Notes: generated by a model from the sequence alone, not told the origin. 64,000 nt of DNA from Desulfuromonadaceae bacterium (GCA_028712665.1 JAQTRC010000001.1:62001-126000); one strand, 5' to 3'. Positions 51,786 through 62,815 are shown, counted from the first letter of the stretch. Made by a program: numbers and translations.

Positions 51786-54287
51786 CTATGTTTCCTTGTG
51801 CCGGGATGGAAGCATAATACTGAATGTTGTACCATCTTTGCTGTCGCTCTCAACCGTTATACTCCCATGGTGCTCTTCGACAATCCTCTGGGTTATGGAG
51901 AGCCCCAGACCTGTGCCGGCGCCTTTACGGGTAAAGAAGGGTTCGAATATCAGGGGAAGATCCTGCTGGTTGATACCTGGGCCGCTGTCGTGAACGGTGA
52001 TGATAACATTGTCATCCTGATGGCGGGTTGTTACCGTTAGTGTACCGCCGGAGTCCAGAGCCTCAATGGCGTTTTTTATTATGTTAATGAGGGCCTGTTT
52101 TATCTTTTCCGGATCGAATCTGAACACCGGCAGCTCTCCAGGTGATACGTTCAGATGTACCCCTTGTACCTCAGCCGGTCTGCGCATTAATAGTATAATA
52201 TCGTTCAGCACGCGCGTGAGATCACCCTCTCTGAAGTCGGCTCTTACAGGCGATGAGTAGTTGAGGAGTGCACTCATGAGCCGTTCCACCCGCTCAATCT
52301 CGGACAGCGCTTTTGAAAGCATCTCTTTGTCATCCGCATTTAAAGCGGACCGATCATGCAGATCGTCGAGTAGGAGTGATATGCCGGTGAGCGGATTACG
52401 CACCTCGTGCGCTATTCCGGTCGAGAGCTTCCCAAGAGAAGCCAGACGGTCAAGTCGCATCATCTCCTCCCGCAGTTTTTCTCGCTCGGTTTCATTTCTA
52501 AGCGTTACCGTAAGACCCATTTCGGCATCCTTTCCGATAGGAAATATTCCGACATCATAATAAGTCATTTCACCATGAATGACTCTGGTCAACGGCTCAC
52601 GTCCGTACCCCTCTCTTAACTCCAGAACTGCATTAATCCTCTCCAGCAGTATCGGCCATTCTGAAAAAATATCCCTATATTCCATACCGTAGCAATTTGA
52701 ATTTCCGAACAGTTTCTGGCCGATTCCATTTATTGATGTCAGGATTCCGGACGGGGAAATGGTAATTATCGCACTTGAAATACTTTCAAGAATACTTGCC
52801 TTGAAGTTTCGCTCGTCAAGGATCTCCATACGGGATCGCTGCAGCTCCTCCAGTGTGGTAAGGAGGTTGTTCTTTCTTGCCTCAAGCTCGTCCGCCATAA
52901 TGTTGAATGTGCGTGCCAGTTCACCAACTTCGTCTGATGAGTTGATTACAACACGGTTCCGGGTGTCGCCTTCAGCCAATTTGTATGCACTCTCTGTCAG
53001 TTGTAGTAGAGGTCTGGTTATGCCGCGCGATAGAATCCATGCCGAAAAACCAGCCAGAATTGCAGTCACGACAATAATGACGCTGCTTCGCGTACGGTGT
53101 TCTCCCAGTTGCTGGTTGATAAGACGACTCCCCTTGCGAGCAGCAATCTGGAAACGATCAAGCTGGAATCCAATCGTCACTCCACCGAACACACCGTAAC
53201 GGTCGTAATCACCGCCGGCATATACAATTGGTGCATAGGCCATAATTTTCTTTTCGCCGCCGACGTTTGTAGTGTCGACAAAACCGGCCTTATGTTTTCT
53301 GACTTCTGCTGCGACAAGGGGGTAGTTTGGGTGAATAAAGCCTTCGTAATCCAGGTTGAAGGGAATTCGGCCGGAATTGATGTCTGCTGCAGTTGATTTT
53401 TCAGTATATGGGGGCACCAGTTTTCCGTTTTGGTCAACTCCCCGGATGTCCCAGTATTTCGGGTGCGTAATAATCCACCCTTCGTCATCAAAAATGAAGG
53501 CGTAATTGCCGCTTTTGTAAGATGGAAAAACGGTTGAAAATCTTTTGCCGGGATCGATGTGCTGCGAAAATTCCATTAGATGACGATGATCGAGCGAGAC
53601 AACAACTGCGCCGTTGAAAGTGCCTCTGCGGTCAAATATCGCAGCCGCAAAGCGGATGATTCCCTGATAGTTTTTCCCCTCAAAAGCATTTTCAGGTTCA
53701 TCTGCGCCGTTAAGTTGTTCTGTTTTTGAAACGTGGTAGCCTGTGAGATGAGACACATAAATCTTGCCCGGCTGCTTGAGTACTCTGGTGAAGTACTCTT
53801 CACTTCTGAATTCGGTTTGCTCCGGGTCCGAAACGTTTTTCAGATCCTTACGAGGTAATATGATGCCATCTTTGATAACCACTCTTTCCTGCCCTGTTTT
53901 GTCAATCAGGGCGATGCTTCGGTAAATCGGAACCTGTTCACGGATTTCCAGCGGGGCGGAAGCGGTTCCGGTTTTATACCAGATTTCACCTTTACGGCTT
54001 GCATAAAAACTTAACAGTGTGGCCTGATCCAACTGCGAACTGGAGAGAAAGATAAGATCGCTCTCGCATTGGCGCAGAAAATCGGCCACGTTTTTTGCAA
54101 CCTGAGAAGCGCGCATCTGGAGTGATTCAGACGCCTGGATGTCAGCAGTGCCTCCGATCTCGGAGGTCAGTCTGGCACTGGTTGATTCAAGATTAAAAAA
54201 GAGTATAAGCGATGACGCCAGGAGTGGCAGCAGTGAAAGCAGCAGGGTGATAATGAGGATTTTTTTGAAAAGTGTCAGGCGCGCCAT
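51786..54287 (-). CDS. Cache/HAMP/PAS membrane sensor histidine kinase
   Basis: Large periplasmic region, HAMP (ITRPLLQLTESAYKLAEGDTRNRV), LASLGKLSTGIAHEVRNPLTGISLLLDDL, GAGTGLGLSITQRIVEEHHG. Confidence 0.92.
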   Translation of the reverse strand: MARLTLFKKILIITLLLSLLPLLASSLILFFNLESTSARLTSEIGGTADIQASESLQMRASQVAKNVADFLRQCESDLIFLSSSQLDQATLLSFYASRKGEIWYKTGTASAPLEIREQVPIYRSIALIDKTGQERVVIKDGIILPRKDLKNVSDPEQTEFRSEEYFTRVLKQPGKIYVSHLTGYHVSKTEQLNGADEPENAFEGKNYQGIIRFAAAIFDRRGTFNGAVVVSLDHRHLMEFSQHIDPGKRFSTVFPSYKSGNYAFIFDDEGWIITHPKYWDIRGVDQNGKLVPPYTEKSTAADINSGRIPFNLDYEGFIHPNYPLVAAEVRKHKAGFVDTTNVGGEKKIMAYAPIVYAGGDYDRYGVFGGVTIGFQLDRFQIAARKGSRLINQQLGEHRTRSSVIIVVTAILAGFSAWILSRGITRPLLQLTESAYKLAEGDTRNRVVINSSDEVGELARTFNIMADELEARKNNLLTTLEELQRSRMEILDERNFKASILESISSAIITISPSGILTSINGIGQKLFGNSNCYGMEYRDIFSEWPILLERINAVLELREGYGREPLTRVIHGEMTYYDVGIFPIGKDAEMGLTVTLRNETEREKLREEMMRLDRLASLGKLSTGIAHEVRNPLTGISLLLDDLHDRSALNADDKEMLSKALSEIERVERLMSALLNYSSPVRADFREGDLTRVLNDIILLMRRPAEVQGVHLNVSPGELPVFRFDPEKIKQALINIIKNAIEALDSGGTLTVTTRHQDDNVIITVHDSGPGINQQDLPLIFEPFFTRKGAGTGLGLSITQRIVEEHHGSITVESDSKDGTTFSIMLPSRHKET

Positions 54288-54459
54288 AGCTGCTCCGCTG
54301 TGTACAATCTCATCCCTTGATAGGTGCGTTAAAGAAATAAATTCTGATCAACTAACGCAAAACAATTTCCAGCTTACTAAGATTGTATTTGCTTGATTAC
54401 AATGATACTCTGATCCCGGTCAAGACATCTTTACTAAAATTCGTCGGGCGGTTGTTATA

Positions 54460-56301
54460 ATGGGCTATCGAAATCTCCAGGAATGTGTGGCTGATCTTGA
54501 GCGGCGCCGCATGCTGCTGCGTATCGATGTTCCGGTCGATCCCAATCTGGAAGCCGGGGCTATCCAGCGGAGGGTTTATCGGGCCGGCGGCCCGGCATTG
54601 CTCATAGCGAACGCCACAGGTTGCCGATTTCCGCTGCTGGGCAATCTCTTTGGCACACTGGAAAGAACCCGCTTCATTTTCCGCGACACGCTCGATGATA
54701 TCAGTCGGTTGGTTGATCTGAAGATAAATCCTTTCGCGGCGCTCAAAAACCCGCTGGACGCCGTTAAAGCCCCATTTGCCGCTCTCAATCTGTTTCCCCG
54801 CGTCACTTCGGCTGCTCCGGTACTGGAGTGCCGAACGATTCTCTCGCATCTGCCGCAGATCGTTTCCTGGCCCAGAGACGGCGGAGCCTTCATCACGCTT
54901 CCTCAAGTCTATACTGAAAGTCCGTCGCAACCAGGTTTCTCGAAATCCAACATGGGGATGTACAGGATACAACTTTCCGGCAATCAGTATCAGCCGGACA
55001 AACAGGTCGGCCTGCATTACCAGATTCATCGCGGTATCGCTGCACACCATGCCGAAGCTATTGCAGATGGCGACCTCTTGCGGGTGAACATTTTTGTTGG
55101 CGGAGCTCCGGCAATGACTCTGGCGGCCGTCATGCCGCTGCCGGAAGGGATGCCGGAGCTCTCTTTCGCCGGCCTCCTGGCTGGGCATCGCATTCCGATG
55201 ACCCGCCTGTCCGGACATCTGCCGGTTTCGGCCGAAGCCGATTTCTGCATATCCGGTGTAGTTCATACCGGGAAAACTTTGCCGGAAGGCCCCTTCGGCG
55301 ACCATCTGGGCTACTACAGCCTTACACACGAATTTCCCTTTATAGAGGTAGAGTCCGTCTATCATCGCCGGGACGCCATCTTCCCATTTACAACTGTCGG
55401 GCGCCCTCCTCAGGAAGACACGAGTTTCGGCGCCTTTATCCACGAATTAACCGGACCGTTGGTCCCAACCGTACTGAATGGTGTCAAAGAGGTTCATGCC
55501 GTGGACGCTACGGGTGTACATCCGCTGCTGCTGGCCATTGCAAGCGAACGCTATGTTCCGTATGCGGTCCAAAGAGAGCCGCAGGAGATTCTGACAGTTG
55601 CCAATGCTATCCTAGGCCAAGGTCAACTCTCACTGGCCAAGTATCTCCTGATTGCAGCCCAGGAGGATGCTCCGGAGCTGGACAGCCACAACATTCCAGC
55701 CTTTTTGAACCACATCCTTGAAAGGGTTGACTGGCGCTGCAATCTGCACTTCCAGACAGCCACCACTATGGATACCCTCGATTACAGCGGTTCCGGACTC
55801 AACCAGGGCTCGAAGGTAGTCATCGCCGCAGCCGGTCCGGTTCTTCGCACGCTCGCCACCGAGGTGCCGGCTGGACTGAATTTGCCGGACGGATTCGGCC
55901 CAGCCGCTGTCTGCCTGCCGGGTGTACTCTCCGTACAGGGGCCGTTGTCAGGGCAGGGGAGGGGAGAGAGCGATCCTCGGATCGACGAATTCTGCAGTTT
56001 CTATTACGATCGGGTCAGTTTCGACGGCTTTCCCCTGATTGTAATCTGCTCCGACAGCAGTTTCACCTCAGCCACACTGAACAACTTTCTCTGGGTGACA
56101 TTCACACGTTCCAACCCGTCTACCGATATCTACGGCATAGCGGTCGAAACACAAGGCCATCACTGGGGCTGCCGCGGTCCGCTTGTGATCGATGCGCGAA
56201 TCAAGCCTTTCCATGCTCCTGTTTTGGAGGATGACCCTGAGATTGAGCGGAGAATCGATGCGCTGGGCGCCAAAGGTGGACCGCTACACGGGATCATCTG
56301 A
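54460..56301 (+). CDS. UbiD family decarboxylase
   Basis: MGYRNLQECVADLERRRMLLRIDVPVDPNLEAGAIQRRVYRAGGPALLIANATGCRFPLLGNLFG; PEGPFGDHLGYYSLTHEFPFIEVESVYHRRDAIFPFTTVGRPPQED. Confidence 0.93.
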   Translation: MGYRNLQECVADLERRRMLLRIDVPVDPNLEAGAIQRRVYRAGGPALLIANATGCRFPLLGNLFGTLERTRFIFRDTLDDISRLVDLKINPFAALKNPLDAVKAPFAALNLFPRVTSAAPVLECRTILSHLPQIVSWPRDGGAFITLPQVYTESPSQPGFSKSNMGMYRIQLSGNQYQPDKQVGLHYQIHRGIAAHHAEAIADGDLLRVNIFVGGAPAMTLAAVMPLPEGMPELSFAGLLAGHRIPMTRLSGHLPVSAEADFCISGVVHTGKTLPEGPFGDHLGYYSLTHEFPFIEVESVYHRRDAIFPFTTVGRPPQEDTSFGAFIHELTGPLVPTVLNGVKEVHAVDATGVHPLLLAIASERYVPYAVQREPQEILTVANAILGQGQLSLAKYLLIAAQEDAPELDSHNIPAFLNHILERVDWRCNLHFQTATTMDTLDYSGSGLNQGSKVVIAAAGPVLRTLATEVPAGLNLPDGFGPAAVCLPGVLSVQGPLSGQGRGESDPRIDEFCSFYYDRVSFDGFPLIVICSDSSFTSATLNNFLWVTFTRSNPSTDIYGIAVETQGHHWGCRGPLVIDARIKPFHAPVLEDDPEIERRIDALGAKGGPLHGII

Positions 56302-56335
56302 AATGCCCGACAAGGCAACGGCGAAGGAGTTGGCC

Positions 56336-57346
56336 ATGAAAGAAGCCATGTTTTACAAACGGGAGGAAGGTGGGGAGGTGCGCTGTGGCCTCTGCCGCTT
56401 CCGATGTCTGATAAGTGACGGTGCTCGCGGTATCTGCGCAGTCCGGGAGAATCGTGGAGGTACGCTTTACAGCCTGGTTTACGGGAAGCTGTGCGCCGAG
56501 CATGTGGACCCCATCGAGAAAAAGCCGCTCTTCCACGTGATGCCTGGGAGCAGCTCCTACTCGATTGCCACGGTGGGATGCAACTTCCATTGCCGCCACT
56601 GCCAGAATTATACTATATCCCAGGTTGATCGGAATGCGGTCATTCATGGCAAAGAAGAGAGTCCGCAGGAGATCGTTCAGCGGGCCAAAGGGAGTAATTG
56701 CCGCTCGATCTCATACACATATACCGAACCGACAATTTCCTTCGAGTTCGCATACGATACCGCCCGGCTGGCGCATGACGCGGGGCTTAAGAATATCTTC
56801 GTCACCAACGGGTATATCAGCAGCGAAGCGCTGAAAACTATCACACCGTATCTGGATGCAGCCAATATCGACCTGAAAGGTTTTTCCGAGTCGTTCTATC
56901 GCGACGTAGTTCATGCCCGCCTCTCAGAAGTACTCGATTCGATTATCGAATATCGTAAGCAGGGAATCTGGATTGAACTCACTACACTGATCATTCCCGG
57001 GCTCAACGACTCTGAGTCTGAACTGCAGGGCATTGCAAAGTTCATCGTCGGCAATTTGGGGATTGACACCCCTTGGCATGTGAGCCAGTTCTACCCTACC
57101 TACCGGTTAACAGATCGGCCGCGGACTCCCCTCTCCACGCTCCGTCTGGCGCGCCAAATAGGTATGACCGCCGGGCTGCGCTATGTCTATGAGGGGAATG
57201 TGCCCGGCGAGGGGGGCGAGAACACCTCTTGCCCATCATGTTCTACACTCCTTATTAAACGCTACGGTTACACCATTCAAAAAAACAGTCTCAACAACGG
57301 AGCCTGCCATCACTGCGGCGCGTCCATAGCCGGTATCGGTCTATGA
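56336..57346 (+). CDS. AmmeMemoRadiSam-type radical SAM protein (AmrS-like)
   Basis: VRCGLCRFRCLISDGARGICAVRENRGGTLYSLVYGK; VGCNFHCRHCQNYTISQ (CxxxCxxC); ATG 56336 after GAAGGAG (ATG 56303 also possible; track start 56192 over-extended). Confidence 0.88.
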   Translation: MKEAMFYKREEGGEVRCGLCRFRCLISDGARGICAVRENRGGTLYSLVYGKLCAEHVDPIEKKPLFHVMPGSSSYSIATVGCNFHCRHCQNYTISQVDRNAVIHGKEESPQEIVQRAKGSNCRSISYTYTEPTISFEFAYDTARLAHDAGLKNIFVTNGYISSEALKTITPYLDAANIDLKGFSESFYRDVVHARLSEVLDSIIEYRKQGIWIELTTLIIPGLNDSESELQGIAKFIVGNLGIDTPWHVSQFYPTYRLTDRPRTPLSTLRLARQIGMTAGLRYVYEGNVPGEGGENTSCPSCSTLLIKRYGYTIQKNSLNNGACHHCGASIAGIGL

Positions 57347-58137
57347 AGCTGCAGTTGATAACCTCTCTCCTTTTGACACTCTGTCTGTACTCCCCTCTTC
57401 ATGCCGTTAATCAAGCTTCCGGTAATTCAGCCGCTGCCGTGACGGTAACCACCGTTGACACTGTAAAGAGCTTATCCGACTGTTACAACGAACTTAACAC
57501 CCTGATCCGTGATGGTCGAATTCCGCGTGAGGAAGCCGCTCTTGAACTTAAGCGTCTGCTGGGAGAAATCCATCAGCTGTATCACCTACGTGGAGGCAAG
57601 GATTATCCGCGCAGCGCTTGGATCTTCCCGTTGGCAGGTTATAACAGCAGTGCTATCGACAATGGGCGTCGCCATGGCTATAGCGCCAAAGGTTATGACT
57701 TTTTCAGCGGCAACCGTCATGGCGGGCACCCATCCTTTGATATATTTATCCGTGACAGAAACCGTGATATGCTGGACGACCGGTGTGGCAGAGCGGTTGA
57801 GGTTCTTTCGATGACCGGCGGCATAGTGGTTGCGGTAGAAAAGGATTGGGAGTCTGGGAGCAGGCTGCGTGGTGGCAATTACATCTGGATCTACGATCCG
57901 GCCACGGAAAGTCTGCTGTATTATGCCCACAACAACCGGCTACTGGTGAATCCGGGCGATATGGTCAAACCGGGGGATAGATTGGCTACGGTAGGGCGGA
58001 GCGGCTTCAACGCTGCCAAGAGGCGGTCGCCAACCCATCTGCATCTTACAGTTCTGCGGGTAATCGGTGGCAGGCCGCGCCCGCTGGATATTTATGAATG
58101 GCTCCGTATGGCGCGTACACTCCACACAACGTCTTGA
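57343..58137 (+). CDS. M23 family metallopeptidase
   Basis: GHPSFDIFIRD, GNYIWIYDPATESLLYYAHNNRLLVNPGDMVKPGDRLATVGRSG, PTHLHLTVL; signal peptide. Confidence 0.88.
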   Translation: MKLQLITSLLLTLCLYSPLHAVNQASGNSAAAVTVTTVDTVKSLSDCYNELNTLIRDGRIPREEAALELKRLLGEIHQLYHLRGGKDYPRSAWIFPLAGYNSSAIDNGRRHGYSAKGYDFFSGNRHGGHPSFDIFIRDRNRDMLDDRCGRAVEVLSMTGGIVVAVEKDWESGSRLRGGNYIWIYDPATESLLYYAHNNRLLVNPGDMVKPGDRLATVGRSGFNAAKRRSPTHLHLTVLRVIGGRPRPLDIYEWLRMARTLHTTS

Positions 58138-58181
58138 TAGTTTATGAAGTAAAATCGCTGGTCTGAACTAATCTGCGCGGG

Positions 58182-58901
58182 TCATAGAGACTCATCTTTC
58201 AGATCGCGGATGATTTCGACCTGACGCTGAAAAAGATACTGCGAAATCTGTTGCTCAAGGTTTTTGTCAGGGGTGATGACACAACGAATCAGATACGACC
58301 CCCCCTGCTCCGTTGTGCCGAGATAGAGCGCCGGTGTGGCTGCGATGGTATGTGTATTCTGGATGATGTTGGGCAGCATGAACTGTAGTTTGAACTCCGC
58401 ACGCTCAGGAATCTCCGGGGCATGCTCGGTCATGACGGTGGCGCCTCCTGTCGACAGGTCGATAAGCTTGCCGCTGACCTTGCCCTCCGGAGTTTCGAAA
58501 GCCGCGTCCGTTGCCGGGTTAAGTACCAGCCGGAGGGCACTCCGCTTTTCGGCCATGATATCGGCATAAAAGAAACGCATCAGCGTGGCGGCCCGTTTGC
58601 GGACATTTATGTACTGGACATGCGCGCCGATGGCGTGACTGAAGGCATCACACCTTATGAACGTGTAACGATCCCGCTGAATGGCGACCGCCTGCTGTGG
58701 GTGGATGTCCAGGTCGATCATGCCATTTTCCACTCCTACTATCGTGGCGGGATAACAGAGCGGCAAACCCTGATGGTAATTGATCAGCTTGACCCGGGTC
58801 TCACCACGTTTTAACAGCTCGCGGAATGTTGCGACAATTTCAGCCAAATCTTCGTCGACGTTCTTCTTGGGTCTGGTGATATACAGATTTATGAAATCCA
58901 T
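58182..58901 (-). CDS. PilZ domain protein (YcgR-like)
   Basis: KRSALRLVL and LIDLSTGGATVMTE, matching RxxxR / (D/N)xSxxG c-di-GMP-binding motifs. Confidence 0.82.
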   Translation of the reverse strand: MDFINLYITRPKKNVDEDLAEIVATFRELLKRGETRVKLINYHQGLPLCYPATIVGVENGMIDLDIHPQQAVAIQRDRYTFIRCDAFSHAIGAHVQYINVRKRAATLMRFFYADIMAEKRSALRLVLNPATDAAFETPEGKVSGKLIDLSTGGATVMTEHAPEIPERAEFKLQFMLPNIIQNTHTIAATPALYLGTTEQGGSYLIRCVITPDKNLEQQISQYLFQRQVEIIRDLKDESL

Positions 58902-58912
58902 TTCAGCTCCCG

Positions 58913-59308
58913 CTATTGAATCAGCTTGTACTTGTGCATCAAAGCCACAAGATCGGCAAGGATGACCGGTTTGACCAGGTAGTCGTTACAGTCCCCACCC
59001 CAGATCGCCTCTTCCATGTCTTCACGCGAGTTCATTGCGGTGGTCATTATTATGATCGCCTTCTGCTCGATATTTCCCGCAGCCGCTTCGGTCTCCCGCA
59101 TCTTTTTCAGCGCTTCCTGGCCGTTCATGTTGGGCATCAGGATATCGAGGCAGACCAGTTGGTAGGGGCGCCCTTCCGCCAGGGCACGTGAAAACATATC
59201 TACGGCCTCTTTCCCATCACAGGCAGAGTCGGTTTCGGCGTAGTCCGCCAAAAAAAAGCCCATCATTTCCCGTTCAAAACCCGAATCATCCACGACCAGG
59301 CATCTCAT
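58913..59308 (-). CDS. Single-domain response regulator (CheY-like)
   Basis: MRCLVVDDSGFEREMMGFFLADY..LVCLDILMPNMNGQEALKKMR..IIMTTAMNS..NDYLVKPV. Confidence 0.93.
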   Translation of the reverse strand: MRCLVVDDSGFEREMMGFFLADYAETDSACDGKEAVDMFSRALAEGRPYQLVCLDILMPNMNGQEALKKMRETEAAAGNIEQKAIIIMTTAMNSREDMEEAIWGGDCNDYLVKPVILADLVALMHKYKLIQ

Positions 59309-59327
59309 TCATTACCTCCCAGGTACT

Positions 59328-60506
59328 TCAGCGTGTTATGTCGATTCCATGCAGCGGCAGCGTAATGCTGATTTCTGCACCACTCTCCGTGTTTTTGGCG
59401 CTGACGCTGCCTTCCATGATTTTTTCGACGATGGATTTAACCAGATACAAACCAAGTCCAGTAGCTTTTGAAGGATCCTTGGTGCTGAAGAACGGATCGA
59501 AGACCCGGTCGATCAACTGTTCCGGTATCCCGCCGCCGTTGTCGGTAACAATTATCTGGTTTGCATCGTTGTCGCGGGTCACGGTGACTTCGATTGAAGG
59601 GTTGCAGATGTTTCGTTCACGGACCGCATCGCGAGAATTGTTGAGGATATTGAACATCACCTGCGAAAGTTCGTTATAGTGACCGTAGATGGTCGAGCGG
59701 CTGCACGCGTCGGTCGTGACGGCGATGTCATTTACACTTGCGACGAAAAAGTCGACGATCTTGCCGATGGCCTCGTCAAGGCGGTATGGGTGAAGATCCT
59801 CATCCGGACGGCAGAAGTTGCGGAAATCGTCAATTGTCTGGGACATGTATTTGAGCACATCCAGCGATTTTTTATAGTGAAGCTTCATGAACTCTTCCGT
59901 CAAGGTCCCTTTGGCATGGGCCAGATGCAACGCCTGGACAGACATGCCCAGCATGTTAAGCGGTTGGCGCCACTGATGGGATATCCCTGCCACCATTTCG
60001 CCCATGGCGGAGAAACGGGACTGCTGCATGACCATACGTTCCTTTTCGCGGCTGACCGCCAGTGCATCGGCGACCCTCATTTCGAGTGAGCGGTTCAGCG
60101 CCTGCAGTTCCTGCTGGCGATCAAGCAGCTCTTCTTCTGCAGCAATTCTCGCCGTTATGTTGATTACAGTTCCGGCCAGCGAACGCTCGCCTTTGGAATC
60201 GATATAGGCAGCGAAAATCTCAATGTTTACTGTACGACCGGACTTGTGGATCGCGCGGGTCTCATAGTGGGCAGAGGGAACCTCACCGCTCAAGCGTTGC
60301 TGATAATTGTGAACAATCAGGGGGATTTCATCCGGGTGGATAACGGAGAGGATGCTAACCGTACCGATCAACTCTTCCGGTCTGTAGCCCAGCATGGAGG
60401 CCAGCGCAGGGTTTACATATTGAAACAGCAGCTCTTTATTGACGATGTAGACCCCAACCACAGCATTATCAGTCAGAAGCTTGAAATGCTTTTCGTTAAT
60501 CGGCAT
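59328..60506 (-). CDS. PAS domain sensor histidine kinase
   Basis: PAS (DNAVVGVYIVNKELLFQYVNPALASMLGYRPEEL); H-box GEMVAGISHQWRQPLNMLG; HATPase NGGGIPEQLIDRVFDPFFSTKDPSKATGLGLYLVKSIVE. Confidence 0.92.
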   Translation of the reverse strand: MPINEKHFKLLTDNAVVGVYIVNKELLFQYVNPALASMLGYRPEELIGTVSILSVIHPDEIPLIVHNYQQRLSGEVPSAHYETRAIHKSGRTVNIEIFAAYIDSKGERSLAGTVINITARIAAEEELLDRQQELQALNRSLEMRVADALAVSREKERMVMQQSRFSAMGEMVAGISHQWRQPLNMLGMSVQALHLAHAKGTLTEEFMKLHYKKSLDVLKYMSQTIDDFRNFCRPDEDLHPYRLDEAIGKIVDFFVASVNDIAVTTDACSRSTIYGHYNELSQVMFNILNNSRDAVRERNICNPSIEVTVTRDNDANQIIVTDNGGGIPEQLIDRVFDPFFSTKDPSKATGLGLYLVKSIVEKIMEGSVSAKNTESGAEISITLPLHGIDITR

Positions 60507-60517
60507 AGGTATCCTGA

Positions 60518-60573
60518 ATGATCGATCATGATAAAAAACGTTTTTCCATAATATAGCTATTGTTTATGGAAAA
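60518..60573. promoter_or_regulatory. Cluster of perfect palindromes upstream of the PAS kinase
   Basis: ATGATCGATCAT (60518-60529); TTTTCCATAA (60542-60551) / TTATGGAAAA (60564-60573). Confidence 0.5.
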
Positions 60574-60757
60574 GAAAGTTATTTATCATTATTATCATTA
60601 ATCAAATTTCCGGATGCGTTGCATGTTTTCCGCCCCCCGGATCACATGGATGATGAGATGGCGGCTTGATTCTTTTGCATTTTGTTATATCTGATCTACA
60701 ATGCCACCTATCCACTGTCTCTATTTCTTGCTGTATAGCTATTTGGGCTGATTCCGC

Positions 60758-62815
60758 TTACAACCTGAACTGCCTTACCAACCGCTGCAATTCTTCAGCA
60801 TTGCCATTTAGATGCGTCGCTGCGCCGGCTGATTCATGTGCGCCACTGACAGTGTCCCGCACTACTTCGGTAATCCGTGTCATGTTTCTGGATATCTCGA
60901 TTGTAGTAGCTGTTTGTTCTTCGGCAGCGGTGGCGATCTGGTTGACCTGCATCGCGACGGCCTTAATCTGTTCCAGAATATCATGGAGAGCAACACCAGA
61001 TTTTGCGGCTTCCATTGTTCCGGCCTCAACCTGTTGTACACCCTGTTCCATTGCGATAACAGCTCCCTTGGTTTCCTGCTGAATTGCCTTGATCATTTCT
61101 CCAATCTCTTTGGTGGCGCGGGTAGTGCGCTCGGCCAGTGCTCGCACCTCGTCCGCAACAACAGCAAAACCTCGTCCCTGTTCGCCGGCCCGGGCTGCTT
61201 CAATAGCAGCATTTAATGCCAGCAGGTTGGTCTGGTCGGCAATATCCTCTATTGTGCCGATAATAGCACCAATCTGTTCGCTTCGTGCCCCAAGGCTCTC
61301 AACTGTTTTAGCTGATTCCTGAACCTTGTCTGCGATCTGACTCATGACCACTATGGTGGCTTCTACAACCAAAGCTCCGTTTTGTGCGGATTGCGTTGCG
61401 AGTTGAGCGCCATCGGCAGCCATCTGGCAATTCTGGGCAATATTTCCGGATGTGGCGGACATCTCCTCACCGGCAGTTGCAACAGTTGTAGCCTGAGCAG
61501 CGACCTCTTCGGCTCCGGTAGCAATGCGCAGGGCGGTGCTGTTTACCTGTTCCGCCGCAGATGAAACATCCTGAGATGAAGTATTAATCTTTTCGATTAG
61601 ACTCTTTAATGCAATTGCCATGTAATATATTCCATGCGAAAGCCGCTGAACCTCGTCAGCTGATATTGTGGTATCGGAATCTATTGCAGAGATATTTCTG
61701 AAATCCCCGGATGCCAACAGATCTGTCATGACAACCGCTTCCTGCAGTGGTTGCGAAACCCATCGCCTCACAAAAAATACGAACAGCAGCAGAAGAATAA
61801 CAACAACCAACGCAGTGGCGCCAAGCATGGCATTGCGCAATATTCTTCCTTCGTTGTTCAATTCGTCCAGCGAAGCTCCCGCGCAGATGATCCAGTTCCA
61901 TTCTTTTAGATGACGGAAAGCCACCACTTTTTCACGGGGTGACGACTCGCCAAGTTCCTTGTTGACCCATGGGTACCGTATCACTCCTTCCTTCTGCTTG
62001 ATTATTTCCTTTATAAATTCCCGGCCATCTGAGCCTTTAGAATCAAGAATGTTTGTTCCTTCCTTGGCCGGATGAATCTGCAGCTTGCCCAGATCTTTCC
62101 CCTCATTTGCATCGAGTACGTAAAAATATCCGGTCTCGGCGATCTTGATACTCCTGATTTTCTCCTTAAGCGCTTTCAAGCCATCGGTAAAATCAACGCC
62201 GATAAAGAGAACCGCAATAACCTTCTTCTGATCATCTTTGACCGGCAGATATTTGGTCATGTAATCCTTACCAAACAGTGTGGCTTTGCCCACATATTCC
62301 TCGCCTTTGAGCAAACCCTGGTACGCTGGATGAGTCCTGTCCAGTATCGTTCCAATGGCGCGACTACCGTCCTCTTTTTTCAGCGAAGTTGTGACCCTGA
62401 CAAAGTCATCCCCGGATCGAGCAAAAACCGTAGCCACCGCTTTTGTCACACCGGTGAATCTATCCACCATCTCGGTGTTCAGATTGAGTATTGTAGAGCC
62501 GTCCCTGAGAGTCGGTGTCTGTTTATTGCCGATCAGAATAGTTTTCGACTGGTCCAGCGAAAATGAGTCGGAGAAATAGGTCCGAAAAACAGCGATGAGT
62601 TTGCCGGCGCTGTCGGCAAGCGAAGCATGGTATGATGACATGGAATTGAGTACCAGCAATGATTGCTGAGAAAGCTCTGTTTCTGAACGCTTTTCCAAGC
62701 GTTTGGTAATGGAAGAGGAAAGAACTATCGTGAAGATTCCCATGACAACCAAAATAATGGCGGCCTGGACTAGTGATAATCGCACGCCAAGTGAAAATTT
62801 TGCACTGTTTTTCAT
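60758..62815 (-). CDS. Methyl-accepting chemotaxis protein with Cache-type sensor
   Basis: Signalling tip [53 protein letters not shown]; periplasmic Cache-like region; HAMP. Confidence 0.95.
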   Translation of the reverse strand: MKNSAKFSLGVRLSLVQAAIILVVMGIFTIVLSSSITKRLEKRSETELSQQSLLVLNSMSSYHASLADSAGKLIAVFRTYFSDSFSLDQSKTILIGNKQTPTLRDGSTILNLNTEMVDRFTGVTKAVATVFARSGDDFVRVTTSLKKEDGSRAIGTILDRTHPAYQGLLKGEEYVGKATLFGKDYMTKYLPVKDDQKKVIAVLFIGVDFTDGLKALKEKIRSIKIAETGYFYVLDANEGKDLGKLQIHPAKEGTNILDSKGSDGREFIKEIIKQKEGVIRYPWVNKELGESSPREKVVAFRHLKEWNWIICAGASLDELNNEGRILRNAMLGATALVVVILLLLFVFFVRRWVSQPLQEAVVMTDLLASGDFRNISAIDSDTTISADEVQRLSHGIYYMAIALKSLIEKINTSSQDVSSAAEQVNSTALRIATGAEEVAAQATTVATAGEEMSATSGNIAQNCQMAADGAQLATQSAQNGALVVEATIVVMSQIADKVQESAKTVESLGARSEQIGAIIGTIEDIADQTNLLALNAAIEAARAGEQGRGFAVVADEVRALAERTTRATKEIGEMIKAIQQETKGAVIAMEQGVQQVEAGTMEAAKSGVALHDILEQIKAVAMQVNQIATAAEEQTATTIEISRNMTRITEVVRDTVSGAHESAGAATHLNGNAEELQRLVRQFRL

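Noticed and set aside
50629-54287. HD-GYP regulator and Cache kinase treated as a cognate two-component pair
   Set aside because: The genes are convergent, not co-transcribed; adjacency alone does not support pairing.
56192-56335. N-terminal extension of the AmrS-like ORF
   Set aside because: It overlaps the end of ubiD; ATG 56336 after a good Shine-Dalgarno sequence gives the expected family start.
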